Counted from the first letter of the stretch, positions 1-8,811 are shown. The stretch: 64,000 bases of DNA from Betaproteobacteria bacterium (GCA_016716425.1 JADJWJ010000001.1:307001-371000); one strand, 5' to 3'. Program-made: numbers and translations. The notes: generated from the letters alone by a model not told the origin.

Positions 1-90
1 GAGCCGCCGAAGCGCAAGGGCGGCGGCAAGGTCGCCGACGTCAAGGAACTCGTCGCGAAGCTGCGCAACGAGGCCAAGGTCATCAGCTGA
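1..90 (+). CDS. etfB: Electron transfer flavoprotein subunit beta, C-terminal end (partial)
   Basis: The window opens inside this gene; only the last 29 codons and the stop are present. The visible tail (KVADVKELVAKLRNEAKVIS) is typical of the lysine-rich C-terminus of EtfB. The identity rests mainly on context: it ends 13 bases before an unmistakable etfA, and etfB-etfA is the usual order. EtfB carries AMP and helps dock acyl-CoA dehydrogenases to the FAD-binding alpha subunit. Confidence 0.85.
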   Translation, partial: EPPKRKGGGKVADVKELVAKLRNEAKVIS

Positions 91-103
91 ACGAAGGCAG
101 GAC

Positions 104-1036
104 ATGTCGATTCTCGTCATTGCGGAACACGACGGTGCGGCGCTGAAGTCGTCCACGCCCCACGCCGTCACGGCAGCCGGGCGATTGGGCGGCGACGTGC
201 ACGTGCTGGTCGCCGGGCACGACGCGCAGGGCGCCGCGCAGGCCGCGGCGGGGCTCGCGGGTGTGGCGAAGGTGCTGCTCGCCGACGCGCCGCACCTGGC
301 GGCGCCGACGGCCGAGAACGTCGCGGCGGTGGCGCTCGCGCTGCTGCCGGGCGCCTACACGCATGTCGTCGCGCCGGCCACCGGTTACGGCAAGAACATC
401 GCGCCGCGGATCGCGGCGAAGCTCGACGTCGCACAGGTGTCCGACGTCACGGCCATCGAGGCGCCCGACACGTTCGTGCGCCCGATCTACGCCGGCAACG
501 CGTTCGCCACCGTACAGTCGAAGGATCCGGTCAAGGTGCTGACGATCCGCACGACGGCGTTCGACAGCGCCGGCGCCGGCGGCAGTGCACCGGTGGAGGC
601 CGTGACGGCGGCGCCGGACACGGGCCTGTCCACGGTCACCGGGCAGGAGATCGTGAAGTCGGATCGCCCGGAGCTCGCGAGCGCGCGCATCGTCATTTCG
701 GGCGGCCGGGGGCTCGCCAGCGGCGAGAACTTCCGGATGCTCGAGGCGCTCGCCGACAAGCTGAAGGCGGCGATCGGCGCGTCCCGCGCCGCGGTCGACG
801 CCGGCTACGTGCCGAACGACTATCAGGTCGGCCAGACCGGCAAGATCGTGGCCCCGGACCTCTACATCGCGATCGGCATCTCCGGCGCGATCCAGCACCT
901 GGCCGGGATGAAGGACAGCAAGGTGATCGTCGCGATCAACAAGGATCCGGAGGCGCCGATCTTCCAGATCGCCGACTACGGCCTCGTCGGCGACCTGTTC
1001 GAGCTGGTGCCGCAGCTGACCGCCGAGCTCGGCTAG
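104..1036 (+). CDS. etfA: Electron transfer flavoprotein subunit alpha
   Basis: 310 residues, the normal length for EtfA. The N-terminal part (about 1-190) is the ETF alpha/beta domain beginning MSILVIAEHDG. The C-terminal FAD-binding domain shows GGRGLASGENF near residue 200, then VGQTGKIVAPDLYIAIGISG, followed by the Q-H pair and NKDPEAPIFQIADYGLVGDL. It accepts electrons from acyl-CoA dehydrogenases and passes them to ETF:ubiquinone oxidoreductase, which is encoded in this window at 21764-23419. It starts 13 bases after etfB and is surely co-transcribed with it. An acyl-CoA dehydrogenase follows 174 bases downstream. Confidence 0.97.
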   Translation: MSILVIAEHDGAALKSSTPHAVTAAGRLGGDVHVLVAGHDAQGAAQAAAGLAGVAKVLLADAPHLAAPTAENVAAVALALLPGAYTHVVAPATGYGKNIAPRIAAKLDVAQVSDVTAIEAPDTFVRPIYAGNAFATVQSKDPVKVLTIRTTAFDSAGAGGSAPVEAVTAAPDTGLSTVTGQEIVKSDRPELASARIVISGGRGLASGENFRMLEALADKLKAAIGASRAAVDAGYVPNDYQVGQTGKIVAPDLYIAIGISGAIQHLAGMKDSKVIVAINKDPEAPIFQIADYGLVGDLFELVPQLTAELG

Positions 1037-1048
1037 CCGTCTGCGCAC

Positions 1049-1080
1049 GCTCTCGCGGCCTGCCGATCGGCGGCGAGAGC
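1049..1080 (+). terminator. Stem-loop after etfA
   Basis: Perfect 8-bp arms (GCTCTCGC at 1049-1056, GCGAGAGC at 1073-1080) lie 13 bases after the etfA stop. There is no T-tract, so this is not a canonical intrinsic terminator. It may be an attenuator or mRNA 3'-end stabiliser between etfA and the acyl-CoA dehydrogenase. The rest of 1081-1210 shows no other clear signal. Confidence 0.35.
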
Positions 1081-1210
1081 GGGTCCCTCCGCCCGCTTGC
1101 GCGGGCGTCGGGACGGCACGGAAAGGCCTCGTGCCGCATTAGAGCGAACCCTCTAGCGGCTCCGCCGTAGGCTATCGTTCCCCCTCACTTCCATCGGATT
1201 CACCCTTCGC

Positions 1211-3013
1211 ATGAGCACCTACCACGCGCCCCTTCCGGAAATGCAGTTCGTCCTGAACGAGCTCGCGGGCCTCGCGCAGGTCGCGCAGTTGCCCGGGTTC
1301 GAGGACGCCACGTCCGACACCGTGACCGCGATCCTCGAGGAAGCCGCGAAGTTCGCGACGAACGTGCTCGACCCGCTCAACATTCCCGGCGACCGCGAGG
1401 GCGCGCAGCGCCAGCCGGACGGCTCGGTGAAAACGCCGGCCGGGTTCAAGGATGCGTACGCGCAGTACTGCGCGAACGGCTGGAACGGTCTCACGAAGTC
1501 CGCCGAGTTCGGCGGGCAGGGCCTGCCGCAGGTCGTGGCGACCGCCGTCGAGGAAATGTGGCACGCTGCCAACCTCGCGTTCGACCTGTGCCCGCTGCTG
1601 ACGCAGGGCGCGATCGAGGCGATCGAGCGCAACGCGTCGCAGGCGCTGAAGGAGAAGTTCCTGCCGCGCATGGTCGCCGGCACGTGGACCGGGACGATGA
1701 ACCTGACCGAGCCGCAGGCCGGCTCCGACCTGGCGGCCGTGCGCTCGCGCGCCGTGCCGCAGGGCGACGGCACGTACAGGCTCTACGGGCAGAAGATCTT
1801 CATCACGTTCGGCGAACACGACTACACCGACAACATCATCCACCTCGTGCTCGCGCGCACGCCGGATGCGCCGCAGGGGGTGAAGGGCATCTCGCTGTTC
1901 GTCGTGCCGAAGGTGCTGGTGAACGACGACGGATCGCTCGGGCGCCGCAACGACGTCGCCTGCGTGTCGCTCGAGCACAAGCTCGGCATCCACGCGAGCC
2001 CGACGGCGGTCCTCGCCTACGGCGACCAGGGTGGCGCCGTCGGCTACCTGGTCGGCGAGGAGAACCGCGGCCTCGAGTACATGTTCGTGATGATGAACCT
2101 CGCGCGGTTCTCGGTCGGGCTGGAAGGCGTCGGGATCTCGGAGCGCGCATACCAGCGCGCCGTCGCGTACGCGCGCGACCGCGTGCAGGGCAAGGCGGTC
2201 GGACTTCCGAAGGACGCGCCGGCGGGCACGATCATCGAGCACCCGGACATCCGCCGGATGCTGATGACGATGCGCGCGTACACCGAGGCTACGCGCGCCG
2301 TCGCGTACGTGACGGCGGCGGCGCTGGACAACGCCGCGCGCAACCCCGATCCCGACGCGCGCGCGAAGCACCAGGCGTTCGCGGACTTCATGATTCCGAT
2401 CGTCAAGGGCCATTCGACCGAGGTCGCACAGGAGGTGGCCTCGCTCGGGTTGCAGGTGCACGGCGGCATGGGCTTCATCGAGGAGACTGGCGCCGCGCAG
2501 CACCTGCGCGACGCCCGCATCATCACGATCTACGAGGGCACGACGGGGATCCAGGCCAACGACTTCATCGGCCGCAAGACGGCGCGCGACGCCGGCGCCG
2601 TCGCGCGCGCGGTCGCGGCCGAGATCGACAAGGTCGCCACCCGCCTCGCGGCACGCCCCGAGCCGGCGCTCAAGGCGATCGGCGTGCGCCTGGCCGCCGC
2701 CGAGGCGGACGTGCAGGAGGCGCTCGCGTGGATGGTCGCCGCCTACGGCCACGACACGCGCGCCGCGCACGCCGGCGCCGTCGCCTACCTCAGGTTGTGG
2801 GGGCTCGCGGTGGGCGGCTGGCAGATGGGCCGCGCCGCGCTGGTCGCCGCCGAGCGGCTCGCGGCCGGCGAAGGGGATCCCGCCTTCCTGCACGCGAAGA
2901 TCGCCACGGCGCGCTACTACGCCGACGGCCTGCTCGCGCAGACGTCGGGCCTCGCGCACACGGTCGTCCACGGCGGCGAGTCGGCGCTGGCGCTGGCGGC
3001 GGAGGCGTTCTGA
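1211..3013 (+). CDS. Acyl-CoA dehydrogenase, large DmdC-like type
   Basis: 600 residues, longer than classical 380-residue acyl-CoA dehydrogenases and matching the class with an extra C-terminal domain (3-methylmercaptopropionyl-CoA dehydrogenase/FadE-like). It begins MSTYHAPLPEMQFVLNEL, typical of the class. Visible parts are the FAD/substrate segment with MNLTEPQAGSDLAAVRSRA (about 160-180), the LQVHGGMGFIEETG motif (about 415), and IYEGTTGIQANDFIGRK with Glu442 as the expected catalytic base. The last 130 residues form the extra alpha-helical domain. It should oxidise an acyl-CoA to the 2-enoyl-CoA and reduce the EtfAB encoded just upstream. Substrate unknown. No strong Shine-Dalgarno is visible before the ATG. 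Confidence 0.9.
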   Translation: MSTYHAPLPEMQFVLNELAGLAQVAQLPGFEDATSDTVTAILEEAAKFATNVLDPLNIPGDREGAQRQPDGSVKTPAGFKDAYAQYCANGWNGLTKSAEFGGQGLPQVVATAVEEMWHAANLAFDLCPLLTQGAIEAIERNASQALKEKFLPRMVAGTWTGTMNLTEPQAGSDLAAVRSRAVPQGDGTYRLYGQKIFITFGEHDYTDNIIHLVLARTPDAPQGVKGISLFVVPKVLVNDDGSLGRRNDVACVSLEHKLGIHASPTAVLAYGDQGGAVGYLVGEENRGLEYMFVMMNLARFSVGLEGVGISERAYQRAVAYARDRVQGKAVGLPKDAPAGTIIEHPDIRRMLMTMRAYTEATRAVAYVTAAALDNAARNPDPDARAKHQAFADFMIPIVKGHSTEVAQEVASLGLQVHGGMGFIEETGAAQHLRDARIITIYEGTTGIQANDFIGRKTARDAGAVARAVAAEIDKVATRLAARPEPALKAIGVRLAAAEADVQEALAWMVAAYGHDTRAAHAGAVAYLRLWGLAVGGWQMGRAALVAAERLAAGEGDPAFLHAKIATARYYADGLLAQTSGLAHTVVHGGESALALAAEAF

Positions 3014-3149
3014 GGATACGTGTACCGATGCCCGGGCCTGCGGGCGCCGATCGGCTTCCGGGGAACCGACACGCGGTCGCGGTGTCCGAGGGCGAGTCGC
3101 AGGGTCCGGCCGCCGGCAACGGCGCCGGACGCGCAGCCGCCGCCACGCC

Positions 3150-4874
3150 ATGAACGAACACCGATCCCGCATCCTCGCACTGGTCCGCGCCGCCGCCGCT
3201 GCGGCAGTTGCTGGCGTGGCCGCGACCGCCGCGCTCGCGCAGCCCGCGCTGGCGATCCCGCCCGTCGCGCCCGGCGCCTTCGCGGTCGGGTGCAGCAACG
3301 TCGAGCAGGACTTCACGCGCGTGCCGGCGGGCGTCCGACCCGAGGCCTACTGGGAAGGACTGCCGCTCGGCGAGACCGGCCGCTACGTGACCGACCTCCT
3401 CGTCGATCCGGCGCACGCGTTCGTCGTGTCGCTGCGGCTGCCTTCCAACGGGACGCTGTTCGGGCCCTACGCCGGCGCGACGATTCCGTATGCGCACCTG
3501 GTGTGCTATCCGACCGATCCCGCCAATCCGCGCGCCGACTACCCGCTGCCGACCGGCCACGTCGTGCCGCGGATGCAGCGCGGCGCCGAGCCGCCGCTGT
3601 TCGCGGCGAACGGTGTCCGCTACCCCGTGCTGCTCTTCTCGCACGGTCTGTCGGGCAGCCCCCTCTCCGGCGAGTACGTCGAGGCCGCCAAGCTCTTCGC
3701 CAGCCACGGCTACGTGGTCATCGCGCCGTTCCACGGCGACCTGCGCTACGCCGACATCGACCTCGACAGCTTCGCGGACTTCCTCTACGCGCTGCTCAAG
3801 TACCGGACGTTCGTCGCGATGCAGGCGGCACGGCCGCTGTCGCTTTCGCTGGCACTCGACGCGGTGCTCGGCCATCCGGACTTCCGCGACCACGTCGACC
3901 CGGACCGGATCGGCGGGTTCGGCGCGAGCATGGGCGGCGAGGCGCTGCTGCTGCTGGGTGGCGCCGCGCTGTCGACCGGACCGACGCTTTCGGCGGAGCG
4001 CGTGACGCTGGATGCGCGCCTGAAGGCCGCGGTCGGCCTGGTGCCGTATTTCGGCATCGACGTGTATCCGGCGTTCGGCCGCGATCTCGCCGGCCTCGAC
4101 GGCTTCACGCTGCCCTATCTCGCGCTCTCCGGCACGGCGGACCGGACGGCGCCGATCGGCACCGCCGAGCGCGGCATGCGGCGCATGTCCGGCACGCGCC
4201 AGCTGGTGGCGCTGACCGACCTGCCGCACGCCTACGACGTGCGCTACGCGGACGACATCTTCACGTGGGCGCTCGCGTTTCTCGCCGGGCAGCTCGGAGG
4301 CGGCGACGTCGCGCGCGCGACGAGCGCCCGCATGACGTCGGTGGCCGGGGCCATGGACGACGTGCAGCGGATCGACTACATGGCGCCGTCGCCGGTGACG
4401 GGGCCGGACGAGGCCGCGGTCGTCGAGTACCGCAACGCGTCGCTCGATCACTACTTCATCACCGCGGAGCCGGCCGAGATGGCGATGCTCGACGCCGGCG
4501 CGGTGGTCCCGGGCTGGCAGCGCACGGGCCTCGAGTTCAAGTCGCGCCCCGCGGCATCGCCGCTCGGGATCGCCACGTGCCGCTTCTTCGGCACGCCGTC
4601 GCTCGGCCCCAACTCGCATTTCTACACGATCGACGCCGCCGAGTGCGCGAAGGTCAGGGCCGATCCGGTGTGGACGTACGAGGGGTTCGCGTTCAACGCG
4701 CAGGCGCCGGTGGCCGGCGACTGCGCCGGCGACCGCATTCCGGTGATGCGGCTGTACAACAACGGGATGGGCGGGCAGGCCAACCACCGCTTCACGACGA
4801 GCCGCAGCGAGGCGCGCGCGCTGCAGGCGGCGGGCTGGATCGTCGAGGGTACCGTCTTCTGCGCGATACCCTGA
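3150..4874 (+). CDS. Secreted alpha/beta hydrolase with C-terminal DUF5648-like domain
   Basis: 574 residues. An N-terminal signal peptide (arginines, then an Ala-rich hydrophobic stretch ending near ALA-QPALA, about residue 32) predicts export. The middle is an alpha/beta hydrolase of the dienelactone hydrolase/PAF-acetylhydrolase type: oxyanion segment LLFSHGLSG, nucleophile elbow GFGASMGG with Ser260, then LSGTADRTAP (Asp) and LPHAYDV (His). The last 150 residues hold repeats such as EYRNASLDHYFITAEPAEMA and NSHFYTIDAAECAKV, recalling the DUF5648 module often appended to exported proteins. An exported esterase or lipase is likely; substrate unknown. Its stop codon lies at the edge of a large palindromic element. 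Confidence 0.75.
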   Translation: MNEHRSRILALVRAAAAAAVAGVAATAALAQPALAIPPVAPGAFAVGCSNVEQDFTRVPAGVRPEAYWEGLPLGETGRYVTDLLVDPAHAFVVSLRLPSNGTLFGPYAGATIPYAHLVCYPTDPANPRADYPLPTGHVVPRMQRGAEPPLFAANGVRYPVLLFSHGLSGSPLSGEYVEAAKLFASHGYVVIAPFHGDLRYADIDLDSFADFLYALLKYRTFVAMQAARPLSLSLALDAVLGHPDFRDHVDPDRIGGFGASMGGEALLLLGGAALSTGPTLSAERVTLDARLKAAVGLVPYFGIDVYPAFGRDLAGLDGFTLPYLALSGTADRTAPIGTAERGMRRMSGTRQLVALTDLPHAYDVRYADDIFTWALAFLAGQLGGGDVARATSARMTSVAGAMDDVQRIDYMAPSPVTGPDEAAVVEYRNASLDHYFITAEPAEMAMLDAGAVVPGWQRTGLEFKSRPAASPLGIATCRFFGTPSLGPNSHFYTIDAAECAKVRADPVWTYEGFAFNAQAPVAGDCAGDRIPVMRLYNNGMGGQANHRFTTSRSEARALQAAGWIVEGTVFCAIP

Positions 4875-5309
4875 CGTCCGCAAGTCGCGCGTCGCGCTGC
4901 TGCGCAGTCGCCTTGCGCGACTTGCGGCCGAAAGCAGTCAGCGGGAAAAGCTTGGGGCGGCCCGGCGCTTTCCCCGCGGAAACTGCACGAAGCGCGCCGA
5001 TCACAAGGCGCTTCGCGCCCGTTCAGTAGCGCGCAGGCGCGGTGACAGCCCCGATCGCAGTCCAGTGCCATGCGTGGCGCTCGTCGAAGGCTGTCAGCGT
5101 GCATGCGCGCGCTACCGAGCGGGGAGCGAAGCGACCTGCGAACGGCGCGCTTCGTTGCCGTTACTACGCGGAAGGCGCTCGGCCGCCCGGAGCTTTTCGC
5201 GCTGACTGCCTTCGAAATCAAGGCGCGCAGCGCCTTGATTCCGTTCGGCCGCGAATCGCGCGAGCGGGCGCGCCGCGCCCCGACGCGCGATTTGCGGACG
5301 TGGACGTCA
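4872..5309. repeat. 438-bp imperfect palindrome (MITE-like), noncoding
   Basis: This otherwise gene-free stretch is almost wholly one imperfect inverted repeat. Left arm about 4872-5050, right arm about 5089-5309, centre near 5072. Matching blocks include TGACGTCCGCAAGTCGCGCGTC (start) against the reverse complement of GACGCGCGATTTGCGGACG (end), AAGCTTTTCCCGCTGACTGC against AGCTTTTCGCGCTGACTGC, and TGACAGCC (5043-5050) against GGCTGTCA (5089-5096). The right arm carries an extra small perfect hairpin (ATCAAGGCG/CGCCTTGAT, about 5217-5239). No transposase is present. It spans the gap between the hydrolase and the next gene and touches the 3' ends of both. Confidence 0.75.
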
Positions 5310-5909
5310 CAGTACGTCGACGCGCTCTACCCACATGAGCTCGCACGCGCCGTCCCCCGTGTCCTCGCGCGTGAGCGACGTGCTCCAGCGGAAGCCGCCC
5401 GGGCCGCGCACGTCGACGAGGTAGCCGGTCAGCCGCACGAGCTGGCCGGGGCGGAGCTTGCGCAGCGCGCCGTCGATCCCGTCGTCCGCGGGCACCGCGT
5501 GCACCTGCGCCGCCTGCGCGATCGTCTGCCGCGGCGTCAGCGGGAACGTCGTCCAGTCCTTCGGCCTCCAGTACAGGAAGCGCCCCATCTGCGAGAACTC
5601 GAGCTGCTCGACCACGCGCGAGTCGGACATCGCACCCCAGCCCAGCCCCAGGTCGACCGGCGCCAGGTTGGCGCCGCCGTCGATCCGGTAGATCTCCTTG
5701 CGCAGGACGCGGGCCGTGATGTCGTAGCGCGCCCGCGCGACGAACTGGTGGTCCTTCGCCGGGAAGACCGGCGGGGGATCGAGCGCCTCCTGCACCGGCG
5801 CGGCCGGCGCGACGACGCCGGGCGGCACGCGCTCGTGGCGCTCGCGCGACCACCAGTTCCACGCGCCGAACAGCGCGGCGACGAGCATGAGGACGAGCGA
5901 CCAGTGCAT
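5307..5909 (-). CDS. Hypothetical membrane-anchored protein
   Basis: 200 residues from the ATG at 5909 (MHWSLVLMLVAALFGAWNWW). A single N-terminal membrane segment (about residues 2-20) is followed by SRERHER, suggesting an inner-membrane anchor with a periplasmic domain. The domain contains RYDITARVLRKEIYRIDGG, an aromatic segment MGRFLYWRPKDWTTFPLTP, and LRPGQLVRLTGYLVDVRGPG, consistent with a conserved uncharacterised family that has an OB-like strand region. No catalytic motif is recognised. A longer in-frame reading extends upstream but shows random Arg/Pro-rich composition, so the internal ATG before the hydrophobic segment is chosen. Its last codons lie in the end of the palindrome. 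Confidence 0.6.
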   Translation of the reverse strand: MHWSLVLMLVAALFGAWNWWSRERHERVPPGVVAPAAPVQEALDPPPVFPAKDHQFVARARYDITARVLRKEIYRIDGGANLAPVDLGLGWGAMSDSRVVEQLEFSQMGRFLYWRPKDWTTFPLTPRQTIAQAAQVHAVPADDGIDGALRKLRPGQLVRLTGYLVDVRGPGGFRWSTSLTREDTGDGACELMWVERVDVL

Positions 5910-5919
5910 GCGGTGGCGT

Positions 5920-6075
5920 TCAGCGCGGACGAACGCCGCCGCCGCGCTGCTGCTGCCCGCCGGCGAGTTCCGACGGCAGCCGCGTGTCGTAGCCGGGCAG
6001 TCCGACGGCGGCGAGCGCCCGCGTGGCGGCGAGCAGGATCGCGCAGAGCGCTCCGCGGACGGCGGCATGCGGCAT
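5920..6075 (-). CDS. Small putative exported peptide (51 aa)
   Basis: Reads MPHAAVRGALCAILLAATRA followed by LAAVGLPGYDTRLPSELAGG and an Arg/Gln/Gly tail. The first 23 residues look like a signal peptide with a possible ALA cleavage site. A purine-rich GGGGAGA lies about 8 bases before the ATG, and the stop sits 10 bases upstream of the next gene's ATG, as in an operon. No family is recognised and the tail looks like translated GC-rich filler, so it may be spurious. Confidence 0.3.
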   Translation of the reverse strand: MPHAAVRGALCAILLAATRALAAVGLPGYDTRLPSELAGGQQQRGGGVRPR

Positions 6076-6189
6076 GGTCGGTGGTCTCCCCGGGGCGGCG
6101 GCGCGCGGCGTGCTTCCTTTGTAATATTCGGGGATCGGGGGAAGGGGGTCAATCGTGCGGGCGGAGTCCGCGGCGCGAACGGGCCGGCG

Positions 6190-7107
6190 ATGAGCGGCGG
6201 TGTCCGGCTCGGCGTCGATCTCGGCGGCACCAAGATCGAGATCGTCGCGCTCGACGGCGACGGGTTCGCGCGCGTGCGCACGCGCGTGCCTACGCCGCGC
6301 GACGACTACCACGCCACGCTCGCCGCGGTCGCCGCGCTGGTCGCCGCGACCGAGCGCGAACTCGGCATCGCACCGGGCGCCGCGACCGTCGGTGTCGGCA
6401 CGCCGGGCACGCTGTCGCGCGCGACCGGGGTGCTGCGGGGGTCTAACTCGGTGTGCCTCAACGGCCGGCCGATCCAGGCCGACCTCGAGTCGCGGCTCGC
6501 GCGGCCGGTCCGGATCAGCAACGACGCCAACTGCTTCGCGCTGTCGGAGGCGGTCGACGGTGCGGGCACGGGGGCACGCGTGGTGTTCGGCGTGATCCTC
6601 GGCACGGGCGTGGGCGGTGGCCTCGTCGTCGACGGACGCGCGCTCGACGGCGCGAACGGCATCGCCGGCGAGTGGGGCCACAACCCGCTGCCGTGGCCGT
6701 GTGACGACGAGCGGCCGGGCCCGGCGTGCTACTGCGGGCGCGCCGGCTGCATCGAGACGTGGCTGTCGGGGCCCGGCTTCGAGCGCGACCACGTGAACGC
6801 GACGGGAAGCGCGCTCGCCGCGGCGCAGATCGCAGCGGCGGCCGGGCAGGGCGCCGCGGCGGCCACGGCGTCGCTCGCGCGCTACGCGGAGCGGCTGGCA
6901 CGCGCGCTCGCGCACGTCGTCAACATCGTCGACCCCGACGTGATCGTGCTGGGCGGCGGGATGTCGAACGTCGATGCGCTCTACGCGTCGGTGCCGGCGC
7001 AGTGGGGACGCTACGTCTTCAGCGACCGCGTCGACACGCGGCTCGTGCGCCACGTGCACGGCGACTCGAGCGGCGTGCGCGGGGCGGCATGGTTATGGCC
7101 TGCGTGA
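6190..7107 (+). CDS. ROK family sugar kinase (fructokinase/GlcNAc kinase-like)
   Basis: 305 residues. ATP-binding phosphate loop DLGGTKIEIVALDGDG sits at the N-terminus (residues 8-23), followed by the sugar-binding region NDANCFALSEA and GTGVGGGLV. The ROK zinc motif is present as GEWGHNPL...CYCGRAGCIETWLSGPG, and the C-terminus has VDPDVIVLGGGMSN. These indicate ATP-dependent phosphorylation of a hexose or N-acetylhexosamine in the cytoplasm; the exact sugar cannot be told. The internal ATG at 6190 is chosen because conserved sequence begins there. It appears monocistronic; a TAATAT at 6122-6127 could be a -10 element but has no convincing -35. Confidence 0.88.
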   Translation: MSGGVRLGVDLGGTKIEIVALDGDGFARVRTRVPTPRDDYHATLAAVAALVAATERELGIAPGAATVGVGTPGTLSRATGVLRGSNSVCLNGRPIQADLESRLARPVRISNDANCFALSEAVDGAGTGARVVFGVILGTGVGGGLVVDGRALDGANGIAGEWGHNPLPWPCDDERPGPACYCGRAGCIETWLSGPGFERDHVNATGSALAAAQIAAAAGQGAAAATASLARYAERLARALAHVVNIVDPDVIVLGGGMSNVDALYASVPAQWGRYVFSDRVDTRLVRHVHGDSSGVRGAAWLWPA

Positions 7108-7310
7108 GACGGGGTCGGACTCGCGTTTGACCTCGCCTTGCGTCCTGCGCCACATTCCGGAACGCCGCCGGCGGGTGCCCCGGAGGCAGAGGCGGCCGCA
7201 GGGACTTCCGGAAACCGGGGGGCGCACAGGCGCGCTCGAGGTCCGGTGCCGGATCGTGGGGAAGGCGTGACACTGGCGCCGCGGAACTTCGCAACCCGAG
7301 GAGTCGTCGC

Positions 7311-7982
7311 ATGGTCAAGATGGTGATCTGCTTCAAGCGCAAGCCCGGCATGGATGTCGCAGCGTTCCAGAGCCATTGGCGCACGGTGCACGCCGGCATC
7401 ATTGCCAGGCTGCCCGGCATCCGCAGATACGTCCAGTCGCACGTCCTGCTCGCGAGCTACCGCAAGTCCGAGCCGCCATTCGACGCCGTCGCCGAATCGT
7501 CGTTCGACGACACGCAGGCGATGAAGTCGCTTGCGGCAAGCCCGGAGTACGCTGCGGTGCTCGCAGACGAGCCCAACTTCATCGACCGGTCTTCGCTGCA
7601 GTCGTTCGTCACCGATGAACACGTGATCAAGGACCTGCCGGCGCCCGCGAGCGGGATCAAGAGCATCACCCTGATGACGCGCAAGGCCGGAATGCCGATC
7701 GCAGCGTTCCGCGCGTACTGGCGCGACATCCACGGTCCGCTGTGCGCGGCCGTTCCCGCGGTGCGGCGCTACGTGCAGAACCCCACGCGGCAGGCGATCT
7801 ACGACAGCGGCAGAACGCCGGCCTTCGACGGGGCGGCGATGACGTGGTTCGACAGCATGGACGCGCTGCGTGCGGCCGTGCCCACGCCGGAGTTCGCGCG
7901 GCTGCGCGAGGATGTCGAGCAGTTCGTGGCGCAGGATCGTTCGCCGTCCGTCCTCACGCAGGAGCACGTGATCGTGGCTTAG
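7311..7982 (+). CDS. EthD-domain protein (tandem EthD/dimeric alpha-beta barrel)
   Basis: 223 residues made of two similar halves. The first begins VKMVICFKRKPGMDVAAFQSHW..VHAGI (residues 2-105), the second IKSITLMTRKAGMPIAAFRAYW..IHGPL (about 115-215). Each matches the EthD/ferredoxin-like barrel pattern. Family members bind or process small hydrophobic molecules, and many sit in ring-degradation clusters. GAGGAG stands about 8 bases before the ATG. It converges on, and overlaps by 29 bases, the IclR gene, and lies next to the catabolic cluster, so it is probably part of that function. No specific reaction can be assigned. Confidence 0.75.
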   Translation: MVKMVICFKRKPGMDVAAFQSHWRTVHAGIIARLPGIRRYVQSHVLLASYRKSEPPFDAVAESSFDDTQAMKSLAASPEYAAVLADEPNFIDRSSLQSFVTDEHVIKDLPAPASGIKSITLMTRKAGMPIAAFRAYWRDIHGPLCAAVPAVRRYVQNPTRQAIYDSGRTPAFDGAAMTWFDSMDALRAAVPTPEFARLREDVEQFVAQDRSPSVLTQEHVIVA

Positions 7983-8811
7983 CTCGCTGCGACGGCGCTG
8001 CGCGGCCGCGTCCGCCTCTTGGCGGCGCTGCCTGGCGCCCGATCTCGGCGCTGAGAGCGGCCGACGCACGCTGGAGGTCGGCTGCGAGATGCGCTTCCTG
8101 CCGCCGCGGGTAGCGCTCGCTCGGAAACACGATCGACAGGCTGCCGATGACCGCGCGGCCGCCGCCGAACAGCGGCACGCCGATGCCCACGACGGACGGG
8201 TCGACCTCGGCATGGGAGACCACGTAGCCCTGTTGGCGCAGCGGCTTGAGCGCGGCGACGAACTCGTCGTAGGTGTTGCCGAGCCCCGCGTGGGCGACCG
8301 CGGCCTGATTCTGCACGTAGAGCTGCATCAGGCGCCGTTGCGGCAGATGCGCCAGGATCGCCTTGGCCGTGGCGCCGCGGAACAGCGGCATCGGGCGTCC
8401 ACGCGTATAGGAGAGCGCGAGGCTCGCTCCGTTGCTCATCTGGTGCGTGCAGAGGACCTTGTCCCGGAACAGGTCGCACAACAGGATCACCTGCCCCCGG
8501 TCGGGCGCGAGCAGGTCCCGCATCACCCGCCCGCCGATCGCGAGCAGCGGGTCCCGCTGCCGGATCTGCCGGTCCAGTTCGATGATCCGCGGTCCGAGCG
8601 AGTAGGCGCCCTGCGCCACGCGCATCAGCAAGCCCGCACCGCAGAGTTCGCCGACATAGCGGTAGGCGGTGGCGCGCGTCAACCCGAGCTGCAGTGCCGC
8701 CGCGTCCACGGTCCACACCGGCTCGTCCTCGGAAAACAGGTCCAGCACACCGAGCATCCGCGCCAGGCTCGATTTCATCGCGTGCCGGGACTCGCTCGCG
8801 GTTCGGGACAT
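7954..8811 (-). CDS. IclR family transcriptional regulator
   Basis: 285 residues. The N-terminal winged helix-turn-helix (about 15-75) includes MLGVLDLFSEDEPVWTVDAA, LGLTRATAYRYVGELCGAGL and YSLGPRIIEL. The C-terminal IclR effector domain (about 95-265) includes MSNGASLALSYTRGRPMPLF, GATAKAILAHLP, and GVPLFGGGRAVIGSLSIVFP. The last 25 residues are low-complexity Arg/Ala/Pro. IclR proteins sense catabolic intermediates. It is transcribed away from the carboxyltransferase gene across a 142-bp AT-richer gap, the standard arrangement for a local regulator of the 8954-21652 cluster. Confidence 0.92.
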   Translation of the reverse strand: MSRTASESRHAMKSSLARMLGVLDLFSEDEPVWTVDAAALQLGLTRATAYRYVGELCGAGLLMRVAQGAYSLGPRIIELDRQIRQRDPLLAIGGRVMRDLLAPDRGQVILLCDLFRDKVLCTHQMSNGASLALSYTRGRPMPLFRGATAKAILAHLPQRRLMQLYVQNQAAVAHAGLGNTYDEFVAALKPLRQQGYVVSHAEVDPSVVGIGVPLFGGGRAVIGSLSIVFPSERYPRRQEAHLAADLQRASAALSAEIGRQAAPPRGGRGRAAPSQRAKPRSRAPA

